From assembly GCA_028279515.1 (NCBI GenBank), contig JANQNQ010000009.1, forward strand, positions 320,429 to 384,428: a DNA stretch of 64,000 nucleotides, in the 5' to 3' direction. Every line of letters begins with the position of its first letter. The first letter of the stretch is position 1. The translations under genes and the position numbers were made by a program. A model generated the notes under the pieces. That model was given only the letters and a program-made list of their open reading frames with translations. It was not told the DNA's origin and did not search any database. This document shows positions 45,388-53,119 of this stretch, in pieces. This DNA is from Flavobacteriaceae bacterium (GTDB taxonomy: Bacteria > Bacteroidota > Bacteroidia > Flavobacteriales > Flavobacteriaceae).

Positions 45388-46080
45388 ATGGATTCGACCT
45401 TTTTGGAAATTTTAAAAGAATTAGGCGGTGAATCAAGATATGTTATAGACCCTGCTATTCCCTTTTCTACCTATACGCATCTCGATCTTTCAAGCGACAA
45501 TGCAAGCTTAGAGCATGTAGACTTATCAGACCCTCATTCGGTTCAACAGTATTTAGATGCTTTTCTTTTAGAACGAAATGCCCAAGTTGCTTATGGCGGG
45601 TATAATGAGGTCAGAAATCTCTATAAGAGTAGCACTCTTTTTAAAGACTCTTCGATTGAGGAGCGAAACATTCATCTAGGCCTGGACCTATGGGTTGCCG
45701 CAGGCACTGCTGTCATAGCGCCATTAGAGGGGCGCATTCATAGTTTCAAGGACAATAATGTTATCGGAGATTACGGCCCGACGATAATTCTTGAACATAC
45801 TGTGAAAGACGTTCGGTTTTATACGCTTTACGGACATCTTTCGCGAGCTTCTTTGCAAAACTTGGAGATTGGAAAAACCGTTGAAAAAGGAACGATGATC
45901 GCTCGATTAGGGACACCCGAGGAAAACGTAAATTACGCACCACACCTACATTTTCAGGTTGTATTTGATTTAGAGGGAAATGTGGGAGACTATCCTGGCG
46001 TTTGTGGAACAAGCAAGCGGTCTTTCTACTTGAAAAATTGTCCGGATCCTATTATTTTATTAGGAATGCACGTGAATTAA
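45388..46080 (+). CDS. M23-family (LytM) peptidase domain protein
   Basis: The zinc-binding motif HLGLDLWVAAGT (His and Asp ligands), YTLYGHLS and the C-terminal HLHFQVV are the conserved blocks of the M23 family. No signal peptide is obvious, so it may act in the cytoplasm or be exported in another way. M23 enzymes cut cross-links of peptidoglycan. It follows the sigma/anti-sigma pair by 30 bases. Its stop overlaps the converging gene by four bases. Confidence 0.88.
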   Translation: MDSTFLEILKELGGESRYVIDPAIPFSTYTHLDLSSDNASLEHVDLSDPHSVQQYLDAFLLERNAQVAYGGYNEVRNLYKSSTLFKDSSIEERNIHLGLDLWVAAGTAVIAPLEGRIHSFKDNNVIGDYGPTIILEHTVKDVRFYTLYGHLSRASLQNLEIGKTVEKGTMIARLGTPEENVNYAPHLHFQVVFDLEGNVGDYPGVCGTSKRSFYLKNCPDPIILLGMHVN

Positions 46081-47345
46081 CTTGTCGCTGTAGAAACACC
46101 ATTGGCTTCCTCAAAAAAGGTAAAGTAGATGGCTCCTAGGATGGTGAGCGTGTAGTACGTTCCTACCAAGACATCACCAAAAGGAATATAGACATCAAGA
46201 CCAAACCAATCATTGGTCATGATAATCCACGAAATAGAAAACAAGCTGACAACACTTTGTACGATGAGTGCACTTTTTTGACGATCCATCAGAGAGGTAT
46301 ACCCATAAATTCCTGTAAATACGATGGCTCCGTAGATCAATAGATTGGCGAATCTGATTTCTGAGTAATTGAAGAACATGAACATCATTAGTAAGGTAGA
46401 CATCACAAGATGAACCACTGACCAATATTTTAGAGCCTTAGATGCTGGGGTTTTATACTTTTCGAAATTGTAAACGTCATCGATGATATCGACTGGATAT
46501 TTTTCTTTTACGTCGGAAGGGCGCCATCCAGTGGGCATAAACCAAATACGCAGCTTATCGACCCAGCTTTTGGTTCGCCAAGCATCTTTGATCAATCGCC
46601 ATACATGCTGAAAATTGATGATCACAGGATTCCAGGTAGCAGCAGGTTTGAGCACACCATACACTGGCGGAACGTCATCCAGCTCTTCTTGAAACGTACC
46701 GAACATCCGATCCCAGAAGCTAAATATTTGTCCGAGGTTTTTGTCGATGTATTCTTCGTTGATAGCGTGGTGTACGCGATGCTGAGAAGGGGTTATGATG
46801 ATGTATTCGAGCCAACCCAATTTTCCGATATGGCGGGTATGATACCAGAATTGAGCAAACAAATGAATAGGAGCAAGGATTGCGATTACTTTGTGTGGAA
46901 CACCAATCAAAGCAGCCGGAATCAACAACAAAGGAAAATAGCCTATAATATTCGAGATCGATTGTCGTAGTGCGCAGGCCAGATTGAATTCTTCACTGCT
47001 GTGATGGATCACGTGTTGATTCCAAAAGATGTTCACCTTATGACTGAGGCGATGGTTCCAATAACCGGCAAAGTCCAAAGCGATAAATCCAAGTAGGTAT
47101 GTGAGCCATGTGCTTTCCACAGAAAAAATGGCCAAATGTTTTAATAAGAAAGGGTAGGATACGATGATAACGACCAATTGAAGGGAGTCTTTCACAATAT
47201 TGGTGAGCCCTGAGCTAAGACTCGAGACAGTATCCATAACGTTATGCATTTGCTTTTTTACGAAGTGTCCATAAAGAATCTCTATCAGCACGAGGCCAAT
47301 AAAAAAAGGAATGGCTACTAGCAATGCGGTGGCATATGTTTCCAT
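46077..47345 (-). CDS. Sterol desaturase/fatty acid hydroxylase-family membrane protein
   Basis: The open frame goes back to a TTG at 47360, but ATG 47345 (METYATALLV) is the better start. Eight histidines in the di-iron pattern are present: HRLSH, HVIHHSSE and HRVHH. Membrane helices surround them. Family members hydroxylate or desaturate lipids; the C-terminal extension holds further helices. Substrate is unknown and could be an envelope lipid or carotenoid. Confidence 0.9.
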   Translation of the reverse strand: METYATALLVAIPFFIGLVLIEILYGHFVKKQMHNVMDTVSSLSSGLTNIVKDSLQLVVIIVSYPFLLKHLAIFSVESTWLTYLLGFIALDFAGYWNHRLSHKVNIFWNQHVIHHSSEEFNLACALRQSISNIIGYFPLLLIPAALIGVPHKVIAILAPIHLFAQFWYHTRHIGKLGWLEYIIITPSQHRVHHAINEEYIDKNLGQIFSFWDRMFGTFQEELDDVPPVYGVLKPAATWNPVIINFQHVWRLIKDAWRTKSWVDKLRIWFMPTGWRPSDVKEKYPVDIIDDVYNFEKYKTPASKALKYWSVVHLVMSTLLMMFMFFNYSEIRFANLLIYGAIVFTGIYGYTSLMDRQKSALIVQSVVSLFSISWIIMTNDWFGLDVYIPFGDVLVGTYYTLTILGAIYFTFFEEANGVSTATS

Positions 47346-47370
47346 AGAGATTAAGCGCAATAATACAATG

Positions 47371-47401
47371 TAAAAGTATTGCTAGGGCATAAGATAAACA
47401 A
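47371..47401 (-). promoter_or_regulatory. Putative promoter of the sterol-desaturase-type gene
   Basis: On the minus strand TTG (complement of 47399-47401) is followed after 20 bases by TACTTTTA (complement of 47371-47378), one base from TAnnTTTG. It lies about 26 bases before the start at 47345. Confidence 0.4.
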
Positions 47402-47507
47402 CTTTATGTTGTGTAACAAAAAAGCACTAAGGTGAAGTTAGGACTTTATGATGTTTAGGATTTTAGCAAAGTAAATTAGTCCAAAATATAACCTCGAGAA
47501 AACAAAA

Positions 47508-47533
47508 AAGGCTTCATCTTTTGATGAAGCCTT
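47508..47533 (-). terminator. Rho-independent terminator after secA
   Basis: AAGGCTTCATC (47508-47518) and GATGAAGCCTT (47523-47533) form an 11-base stem around a four-base loop. On the minus strand a T-rich tail follows. It lies 20 bases past the secA stop. Confidence 0.93.
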
Positions 47534-47553
47534 CCTATTAAAAAAATATAGAT

Positions 47554-50500
47554 TTATTCACTGTCTACAAGAACCCACTCGCCTTTGTTGATAAGCGGTT
47601 CAGCTTGCTTGAATTTCATCGTCTTGTTTTCACCAGACATCACATGTTTGATGGTTACACGATCGTTTCTTCCGATCTTTGGCTTGTCTCTTACGATGGT
47701 CTCGGTAACCTGTCTGCTTTGCGTTTGTCCAGCGGCGCGGTTCTGTGCTGCAAGTTCATCACTGTTCGGAATTTCTTCCTTCGTGGTCTTGTAGTTTTCT
47801 TTTCTCTTAGTTTCGCGAGCCTCTTGGATGTTGCTGGTGTCTTGTGTTGGCAATTCCCCTTTAAACAAGAACGAGATCACATCTTTGTTGACTTTGTCGA
47901 TCATCGTTTTGAAAAGCTCAAAGGCTTCAAACTTATAGATCAACAACGGATCTTTTTGCTCGTGTACGGCTAGCTGAACTGATTGCTTTAACTCGTCCAT
48001 TTTGCGTAAGTGCGTCTTCCAAGCATCGTCGATGATAGCTAGGGTAACGTTCTTCTCAAAATCCGTGATCAATTGCTTTCCTTCAGACGTATAAGCATTC
48101 TCAAGGTTGGTCACAACATTCAAGGTTTTGATACCATCGGTGAATGGTACTACGATGCGTTCAAACTTGTCCTTTTGCGTTTCGTATACATTCTTGATCA
48201 CTGGGAAAGCGATGGCTGCACTACGCTCCATTTTCTGCGTGTAATGCTCGTAGGCCGATTTATAAACTCTTCCTGCGATCTCTTGTTCTGGCAAGCTCTT
48301 CAGTTCATCTTCGGTGATTGGTGAGCTGATTGAGAAATAACGGATCAATTCGAACTCGAAGTTTTTGAAATCTCCTGCAATTTTATTCGTTTCTGCAATC
48401 ACTTCACAGGTATCGTAGATCATGTTGGCGATATCTACCTGTAGACGCTCTCCGTGCAAGGCGTGACGACGACGTTTGTAAACTACTTCACGTTGTGCGT
48501 TCATCACATCGTCATACTCAAGCAGTCGCTTACGAATACCGAAGTTGTTCTCTTCTACTTTTTTCTGAGCGCGCTCTACCGACTTGGTCATCATCGAGTG
48601 TTGGATTACTTCGCCTTCTTTCATTCCCATGCGGTCCATAAGCTTGGCCACACGCTCTGATCCAAACAAACGCATCAAATTATCTTCGAGTGACACGTAG
48701 AATTGCGAACTACCTGGATCTCCTTGACGCCCCGAACGACCTCTTAGCTGTCGGTCTACACGTCTCGAATCGTGACGCTCTGTACCAATAATGGCCAATC
48801 CACCAGCAGCTTTTACCTCGTCTGATAGTTTAATATCGGTACCACGACCAGCCATGTTGGTGGCGATGGTTACCATTCCGGCTTTACCGGCATCAGCAAC
48901 AATATCAGCCTCTTTTTTATGCAGTTTTGCGTTCAATACATTATGCGGAATCTTTCTGATAGCCAACATTCTTCCCAATAGCTCTGAGATCTCAACCGAA
49001 GTTGTACCGATCAATACGGGTCTTCCTTGGTTTGAAAGTTGAACGACTTCTTCGATTACTGCATTGTATTTTTCACGCTTTGTTTTATAGATAAGATCTT
49101 CTCGGTCATCACGTGCAATCGGACGGTTGGTAGGAATTTCCATTACGTCCAACTTGTAGATTTCCCAGAATTCGCCTGCTTCAGTAATTGCCGTACCCGT
49201 CATACCCGCTAGTTTGCGGTACATTCTAAAGTAATTTTGAAGAGTTACAGTTGCGAAGGTCTGTGTAGCGGCTTCGATCTTTACATTTTCTTTTGCTTCG
49301 ATCGCCTGGTGAAGTCCGTCAGAATAACGACGTCCTTCCATGATACGACCTGTTGATTCGTCAACGATCATTACTTTGTTCTCCATCACCACATATTCGG
49401 TATCTTTTTCGAATAGGGTATAGGCTTTAAGCAATTGGTTTAAGGTGTGAATGCGTTCGCTCTTCACACTAAAATCTTTGAAAAGCTCTTCTTTGAGTTC
49501 GGCTTCTTTTTCAAGTTCTAGTCCTTGATTTTCAATAGCGGCAATCTCTGTTCCTATGTCAGGCATTATGAAGAAGTCTTTGTCCTCACCTTCTCCAGAA
49601 AGATATTCAACCCCTTTATCAGTAAGATCGATCTGATTGTTTTTCTCTTCGATAACAAACAACAATTCGGCATCAACGTGATGCATCTCACGATTGTTGT
49701 CTTGCATATAGAAGTTCTCGGTTTTTTGGAGGAGCTGCTTTACACCTTCTTCACTCAAAAACTTGATTAGCGCCTTGTTTTTAGGGAGTCCGCGATATAC
49801 ACGAAGCAACAAGAAACCACCTTCTTTAGTATCGCCAGCCTTGATCAACTTTTTTGCTTCGGCCAATACACCTGTTAGGTGTTGACGTTGTTTTGCAACA
49901 AGGTCAGATACTCTTGGCTTTAGTTCGTTAAATTCATGGCGATCTCCTTGCGGGATCGGTCCAGAGATGATCAAGGGTGTACGAGCGTCGTCAACCAATA
50001 CAGAATCGACCTCATCGACGATTGCATAGTGATGTGGTTTCTGTACAAGATCATTAGGTGAATGCGACATATTATCACGTAAGTAGTCAAAACCGAATTC
50101 GTTGTTGGTACCATAGGTGATATCAGCATTATATGCTTTTCTTCTTGCGGGCGAGTTGGGCTGATGATAATCAATACAATCAACACTTAACCCGTGAAAC
50201 TCAAAGATAGGCGCCATCCAAGCACTATCACGCTTGGCTAGGTAATCGTTCACCGTTACTAGATGTACCCCTTTTCCGACCAAGGCGTTCAAATACACGG
50301 GAAGTGTAGCCACCAAGGTTTTACCTTCACCCGTATGCATCTCGGCAATCTTACCTTGATGTAATGAAATACCACCAACAAGCTGTACATCGTAATGGAT
50401 CATATCCCAGGTAACTTCTTTACCAGCAGCATCCCATGAGTTGTTCCAGACGGCGCTATCACCATCGAGTGTCACATAGTCCTTTTCTCCAGAAAGCTCT

Positions 50501-50913
50501 CTATCAAAAGTTGATGCGGTTACGGTAAGTGTTTCATTATGGGTAAAACGCTTCGCGGTTTCTTTGACAACTGCAAACGCCTCGGGAAGAATTTCGTTCA
50601 ATACGGCTTCAGAGGCTTCATATGCTTGATCATTGAGTTGATCGATCTCGGTATAGATCTCTTCCTTTCTATCAATATCCTCTGATGTCTCTATCTCTTC
50701 TTTCAAGGTAGCGATCTGCTCATCAAACGACCTGCGTCCTTCTTGAATCTTAGCCTTGAAATCCAAGGTCTTTTGTCTAAGTTGGTCATGAGACAAAGCC
50801 TCCATGGCTTTTTCATGTGATTTTATCTGGTCTACGAGGGGTTGTATCTCCTTGATGTCCTTCTTCGCTTTGTCCCCAACAAAGGCCTTTAATACTGAAT
50901 TTAAAAAACTCAT
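47554..50913 (-). CDS. secA: SecA, preprotein translocase ATPase
   Basis: All SecA landmarks are present: MHTGEGKTL (Walker A, residues 194-199), DEVDSVLVDDARTPL, the central MIVDESTGRIMEGRR and GTAITEAGEF, and the second helicase block TNMAGRGTDIKL with RQLRGRSGRQGDPG. The 1119-residue length is typical of Bacteroidota, with an extra coiled segment at about 60-105. The usual zinc-binding C-terminus for SecB is absent; instead the protein ends in GENKTMKFKQAEPLINKGEW. It drives secretion through SecYEG. A terminator closes the transcript. Confidence 0.98.
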   Translation of the reverse strand: MSFLNSVLKAFVGDKAKKDIKEIQPLVDQIKSHEKAMEALSHDQLRQKTLDFKAKIQEGRRSFDEQIATLKEEIETSEDIDRKEEIYTEIDQLNDQAYEASEAVLNEILPEAFAVVKETAKRFTHNETLTVTASTFDRELSGEKDYVTLDGDSAVWNNSWDAAGKEVTWDMIHYDVQLVGGISLHQGKIAEMHTGEGKTLVATLPVYLNALVGKGVHLVTVNDYLAKRDSAWMAPIFEFHGLSVDCIDYHQPNSPARRKAYNADITYGTNNEFGFDYLRDNMSHSPNDLVQKPHHYAIVDEVDSVLVDDARTPLIISGPIPQGDRHEFNELKPRVSDLVAKQRQHLTGVLAEAKKLIKAGDTKEGGFLLLRVYRGLPKNKALIKFLSEEGVKQLLQKTENFYMQDNNREMHHVDAELLFVIEEKNNQIDLTDKGVEYLSGEGEDKDFFIMPDIGTEIAAIENQGLELEKEAELKEELFKDFSVKSERIHTLNQLLKAYTLFEKDTEYVVMENKVMIVDESTGRIMEGRRYSDGLHQAIEAKENVKIEAATQTFATVTLQNYFRMYRKLAGMTGTAITEAGEFWEIYKLDVMEIPTNRPIARDDREDLIYKTKREKYNAVIEEVVQLSNQGRPVLIGTTSVEISELLGRMLAIRKIPHNVLNAKLHKKEADIVADAGKAGMVTIATNMAGRGTDIKLSDEVKAAGGLAIIGTERHDSRRVDRQLRGRSGRQGDPGSSQFYVSLEDNLMRLFGSERVAKLMDRMGMKEGEVIQHSMMTKSVERAQKKVEENNFGIRKRLLEYDDVMNAQREVVYKRRRHALHGERLQVDIANMIYDTCEVIAETNKIAGDFKNFEFELIRYFSISSPITEDELKSLPEQEIAGRVYKSAYEHYTQKMERSAAIAFPVIKNVYETQKDKFERIVVPFTDGIKTLNVVTNLENAYTSEGKQLITDFEKNVTLAIIDDAWKTHLRKMDELKQSVQLAVHEQKDPLLIYKFEAFELFKTMIDKVNKDVISFLFKGELPTQDTSNIQEARETKRKENYKTTKEEIPNSDELAAQNRAAGQTQSRQVTETIVRDKPKIGRNDRVTIKHVMSGENKTMKFKQAEPLINKGEWVLVDSE

Positions 50914-51045
50914 GGTGGTTATGTACTTTAATTTGTTTGTGACGGCCCTATATCCGCCAGTTTTTAATGGTTCACGAATGTAAAAAATCTTTTGCTCTCT
51001 GTCTTGTTATTTATGACAATTTTTACATCGCGTATCGGCAAAAAA

Positions 51046-51065
51046 AAAGCCTCCAAAGAGACTTT
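51046..51065 (-). terminator. Rho-independent terminator after the DUF2795 gene
   Basis: On the minus strand AAAGTCTC and GAGGCTTT form an eight-base stem with one T-G pair around a four-base loop, followed by six or more Ts. It lies 17 bases past the DUF2795 stop. Confidence 0.82.
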
Positions 51066-51082
51066 TTCATGTAGTTATTTTT

Positions 51083-51304
51083 TTAGTATTCATCCTCATT
51101 CCAGAGGTAATCTTCCTCTGTGGGATAATCTGGCCAAATTTCTTCAATAGATTCGTATATCTCTCCTTCATCTTCAATAGCCTGCAGGTTTTCGACTACT
51201 TCTAGAGGAGCACCTGTCCTAATCGCGTAATCGATTAACTCATCTTTTGTAGCTGGCCATGGTGCATCACTTAAATATGATGCCAATTCTAGTGTCCAAT
51301 ACAT
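51083..51304 (-). CDS. DUF2795 protein, 73 aa
   Basis: The whole chain matches the short DUF2795 fold: SYLSDAPWPATKDELIDYAI near the N-terminus and a second helical block (LEVVENLQAIEDEGE) followed by an acidic, aromatic tail (DYPTEEDYLWNEDEY). Small proteins of this kind are common in Bacteroidota and have no proven role. It has a good promoter and its own terminator, so it is a single-gene unit. Confidence 0.88.
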   Translation of the reverse strand: MYWTLELASYLSDAPWPATKDELIDYAIRTGAPLEVVENLQAIEDEGEIYESIEEIWPDYPTEEDYLWNEDEY

Positions 51305-51328
51305 GTGCTATCTGGTTTTAATTTTTTG

Positions 51329-51358
51329 CAAAAATAAATTTTTAACTGAAAAAGTCAA
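51329..51358 (-). promoter_or_regulatory. Bacteroidota promoter of the DUF2795 gene
   Basis: On the minus strand TTG (complement of 51356-51358), a 19-base spacer and TATTTTTG (complement of 51329-51336) match the consensus exactly. The start codon lies 25 bases downstream. Confidence 0.75.
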
Positions 51359-51453
51359 GTTAAATAGATATTATTTGCGCATTATTTTTAAGAACGTGGT
51401 TTTAATCGCTGATTTTTAACAATTTGGCGATCAAAGCGACCAGAAATGCTATG

Positions 51454-52029
51454 TTATTCAATTTTTTTAGGAATCCACTTTATTTCTTGGGCTTGCAAGT
51501 CATGTGACAACTTCCGTGCCAACACAAAGAGATAGTCAGAAAGTCGATTTAAATATTGAAGTGTTTTTTTGTCAAAGGGTTCGTTTTCATAGAGTTCGGT
51601 GGCCAATCGCTCTGCTCTGCGACATACACATCGAGCAATATGACAGAATGACACGGTTTGGTGGCCTCCTGGAAGCACAAAATGGGTCATTGGTGGTAGG
51701 TCGTCGTTCATTTTGTCCATCTCAGTTTCTAGCAACTGAATGTCTTCTTCCTCTATTAGTGGGATGTTGAGTCGGTTTTTGCCACTTTTCAAAACAGCCT
51801 TTTCAGGGTCGGTCGCCAAAATGGCACCAACCGTGAATAGCCTATCCTGTATATGAATAAGGATCTCGGTGCTTCTAGGGTCGATTTTTTGATCTCGAAT
51901 CAATCCGATGTACGAATTGAGTTCGTCGACAGTGCCGTAGCTGTCAATTCGAATGTGATGCTTTGGTACACGTGTTCCCCCGAACAGTGCGGTGGTTCCT
52001 TTATCTCCTGTCTTTGTATATATCTTCAT
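51454..52029 (-). CDS. Cob(I)alamin adenosyltransferase, PduO type
   Basis: The N-terminal TKTGDKGTTALFGGTRVPKH and RIDSYGTVDELNSYIG are the PduO-type ATP-binding blocks; HFVLPGG, CRRAERL and YLNRLSDYLFVLAR follow in the usual order. It transfers adenosyl from ATP to cobalamin, making coenzyme B12. The likely customer is methylmalonyl-CoA mutase, whose MeaB chaperone is encoded at 18645. It ends an operon with two tiny membrane proteins. Confidence 0.95.
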   Translation of the reverse strand: MKIYTKTGDKGTTALFGGTRVPKHHIRIDSYGTVDELNSYIGLIRDQKIDPRSTEILIHIQDRLFTVGAILATDPEKAVLKSGKNRLNIPLIEEEDIQLLETEMDKMNDDLPPMTHFVLPGGHQTVSFCHIARCVCRRAERLATELYENEPFDKKTLQYLNRLSDYLFVLARKLSHDLQAQEIKWIPKKIE

Positions 52030-52034
52030 GGATG

Positions 52035-52187
52035 TTATTGTTTATCCTTTTCTTTTTTCTTCTCAAAATAGGCTGATTTAAAATCACGATTTTTGCGCTC
52101 CCGCCATTTTCTTTGGTTACGTTTGTTATTCAATACAACAAGGATGAAACCAATGGCAAGACCAACTATAACCCAGGTTGAATTCAT
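52035..52187 (-). CDS. Tiny membrane protein, 50 aa, basic C-terminus
   Basis: Read on the minus strand from ATG 52187 to TAA 52035, the frame gives 50 residues. A single helix (WVIVGLAIGFILVVL) is followed by a strongly basic tail with many Arg and Lys residues (RNQRKWRERKNRD). Its ATG overlaps the stop of the preceding 45-codon frame (ATGA) and its stop is five bases before the adenosyltransferase start, so it sits firmly in an operon. No family was recognised. Confidence 0.65.
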   Translation of the reverse strand: MNSTWVIVGLAIGFILVVLNNKRNQRKWRERKNRDFKSAYFEKKKEKDKQ

Positions 52188-52321
52188 TTTCTTGGTCTTT
52201 TAATGTTCACTTTGTGCGTGCGTTCATGATTGTGAAATCGGTCACGGGTATTGTTTGCCCTTAATTTTACGATGAAGTAAATGGCTACTAGGACGGCCGC
52301 GATGAGAATGAATGTGAGCAC
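52184..52321 (-). CDS. Tiny membrane protein, 45 aa
   Basis: The frame from GTG 52321 to TGA 52184 gives one hydrophobic helix (LTFILIAAVLVAIYFIV) followed by a basic, His-rich tail (RDRFHNHERTHKVNIKRPRK). Its stop overlaps the next ATG (ATGA), which argues that it is translated. There is no ATG in frame, so the GTG start is a guess. It lies 27 bases after the methyltransferase stop. Function is unknown. Confidence 0.5.
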   Translation of the reverse strand: MLTFILIAAVLVAIYFIVKLRANNTRDRFHNHERTHKVNIKRPRK

Positions 52322-52348
52322 GCTGAAAATTTTACTAAAATTAACGCT

Positions 52349-53119
52349 TTAAAGTCGTATGGTAAAATGTTCTTTGGCCTGTTCTTTTCGAAAGAAGACA
52401 AATCCCCAGAAAAAAGTGTCGATGGTCACCGTTACTTTTGGGTGTTCTTGAATCATTTTCCATGCTTCTAGCATGTCTTTTGACCAATGTATGTCGTCAA
52501 AAATAAATACGGTGTCGTTGTGCGTCTGTTCAACCAATTGCTCGAAATAAGAGAGTGTTGCTTCCTTTTGGTGATTACCATCAAAGTAGATCAGATCAAA
52601 GTTTTCTTTTTCTTCGGAAAGTACTTCGTCAAAGTTACCAACCACCGACCTGTAGTTGCGAATATCGAATTGATTCAGCGTGTTTTTTGCAACTGAAGAT
52701 GTTTCTGGGCAACCTTCAATGGTTGCTACATTTAACTCGTCGGAAGCCATCGCCAAAGCGGCAGTGCCCATACCCAACGAGGTGCCAAGCTCTAAAGCCG
52801 ATCGTACCTGAAGATACCTCGAAAGACGAAACAATAATTCGGCTCTTTTGGATGATATTCCGGCATTTTTGGCGATATCCTTAACGTTTCGTTCGTTGCT
52901 CTTGAATACTCTGGAACCGGCGCCAAAGTCTTTTACAGTGATTCTTTGCTTGCTATTTAGAAGATGATTTCGATACGTTTTCAGCTTATGATATTCAGGA
53001 TATCGCTTTTTATCGTAAAAACACTTGGTTACTAGTTCATAAACAAAAGGGGAGTGTACCCCATGTTGATTACTAGAGCTGAAAATAAACTTGATATACG
53101 CAAGAATCTGATACCACAT
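52349..53119 (-). CDS. Class I SAM-dependent methyltransferase
   Basis: SALELGTSLGMGTAALAM is the SAM-binding glycine-rich motif, FDLIYFDGNHQ and VFIFDDIHW are later strand motifs of the Rossmann-like methyltransferase fold. An N-terminal segment (MWYQILAYIKFIFSSSNQ) is hydrophobic and could touch the membrane. Substrate is unknown. It abuts the ABC-F stop and starts a run of small genes. Confidence 0.82.
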   Translation of the reverse strand: MWYQILAYIKFIFSSSNQHGVHSPFVYELVTKCFYDKKRYPEYHKLKTYRNHLLNSKQRITVKDFGAGSRVFKSNERNVKDIAKNAGISSKRAELLFRLSRYLQVRSALELGTSLGMGTAALAMASDELNVATIEGCPETSSVAKNTLNQFDIRNYRSVVGNFDEVLSEEKENFDLIYFDGNHQKEATLSYFEQLVEQTHNDTVFIFDDIHWSKDMLEAWKMIQEHPKVTVTIDTFFWGFVFFRKEQAKEHFTIRL

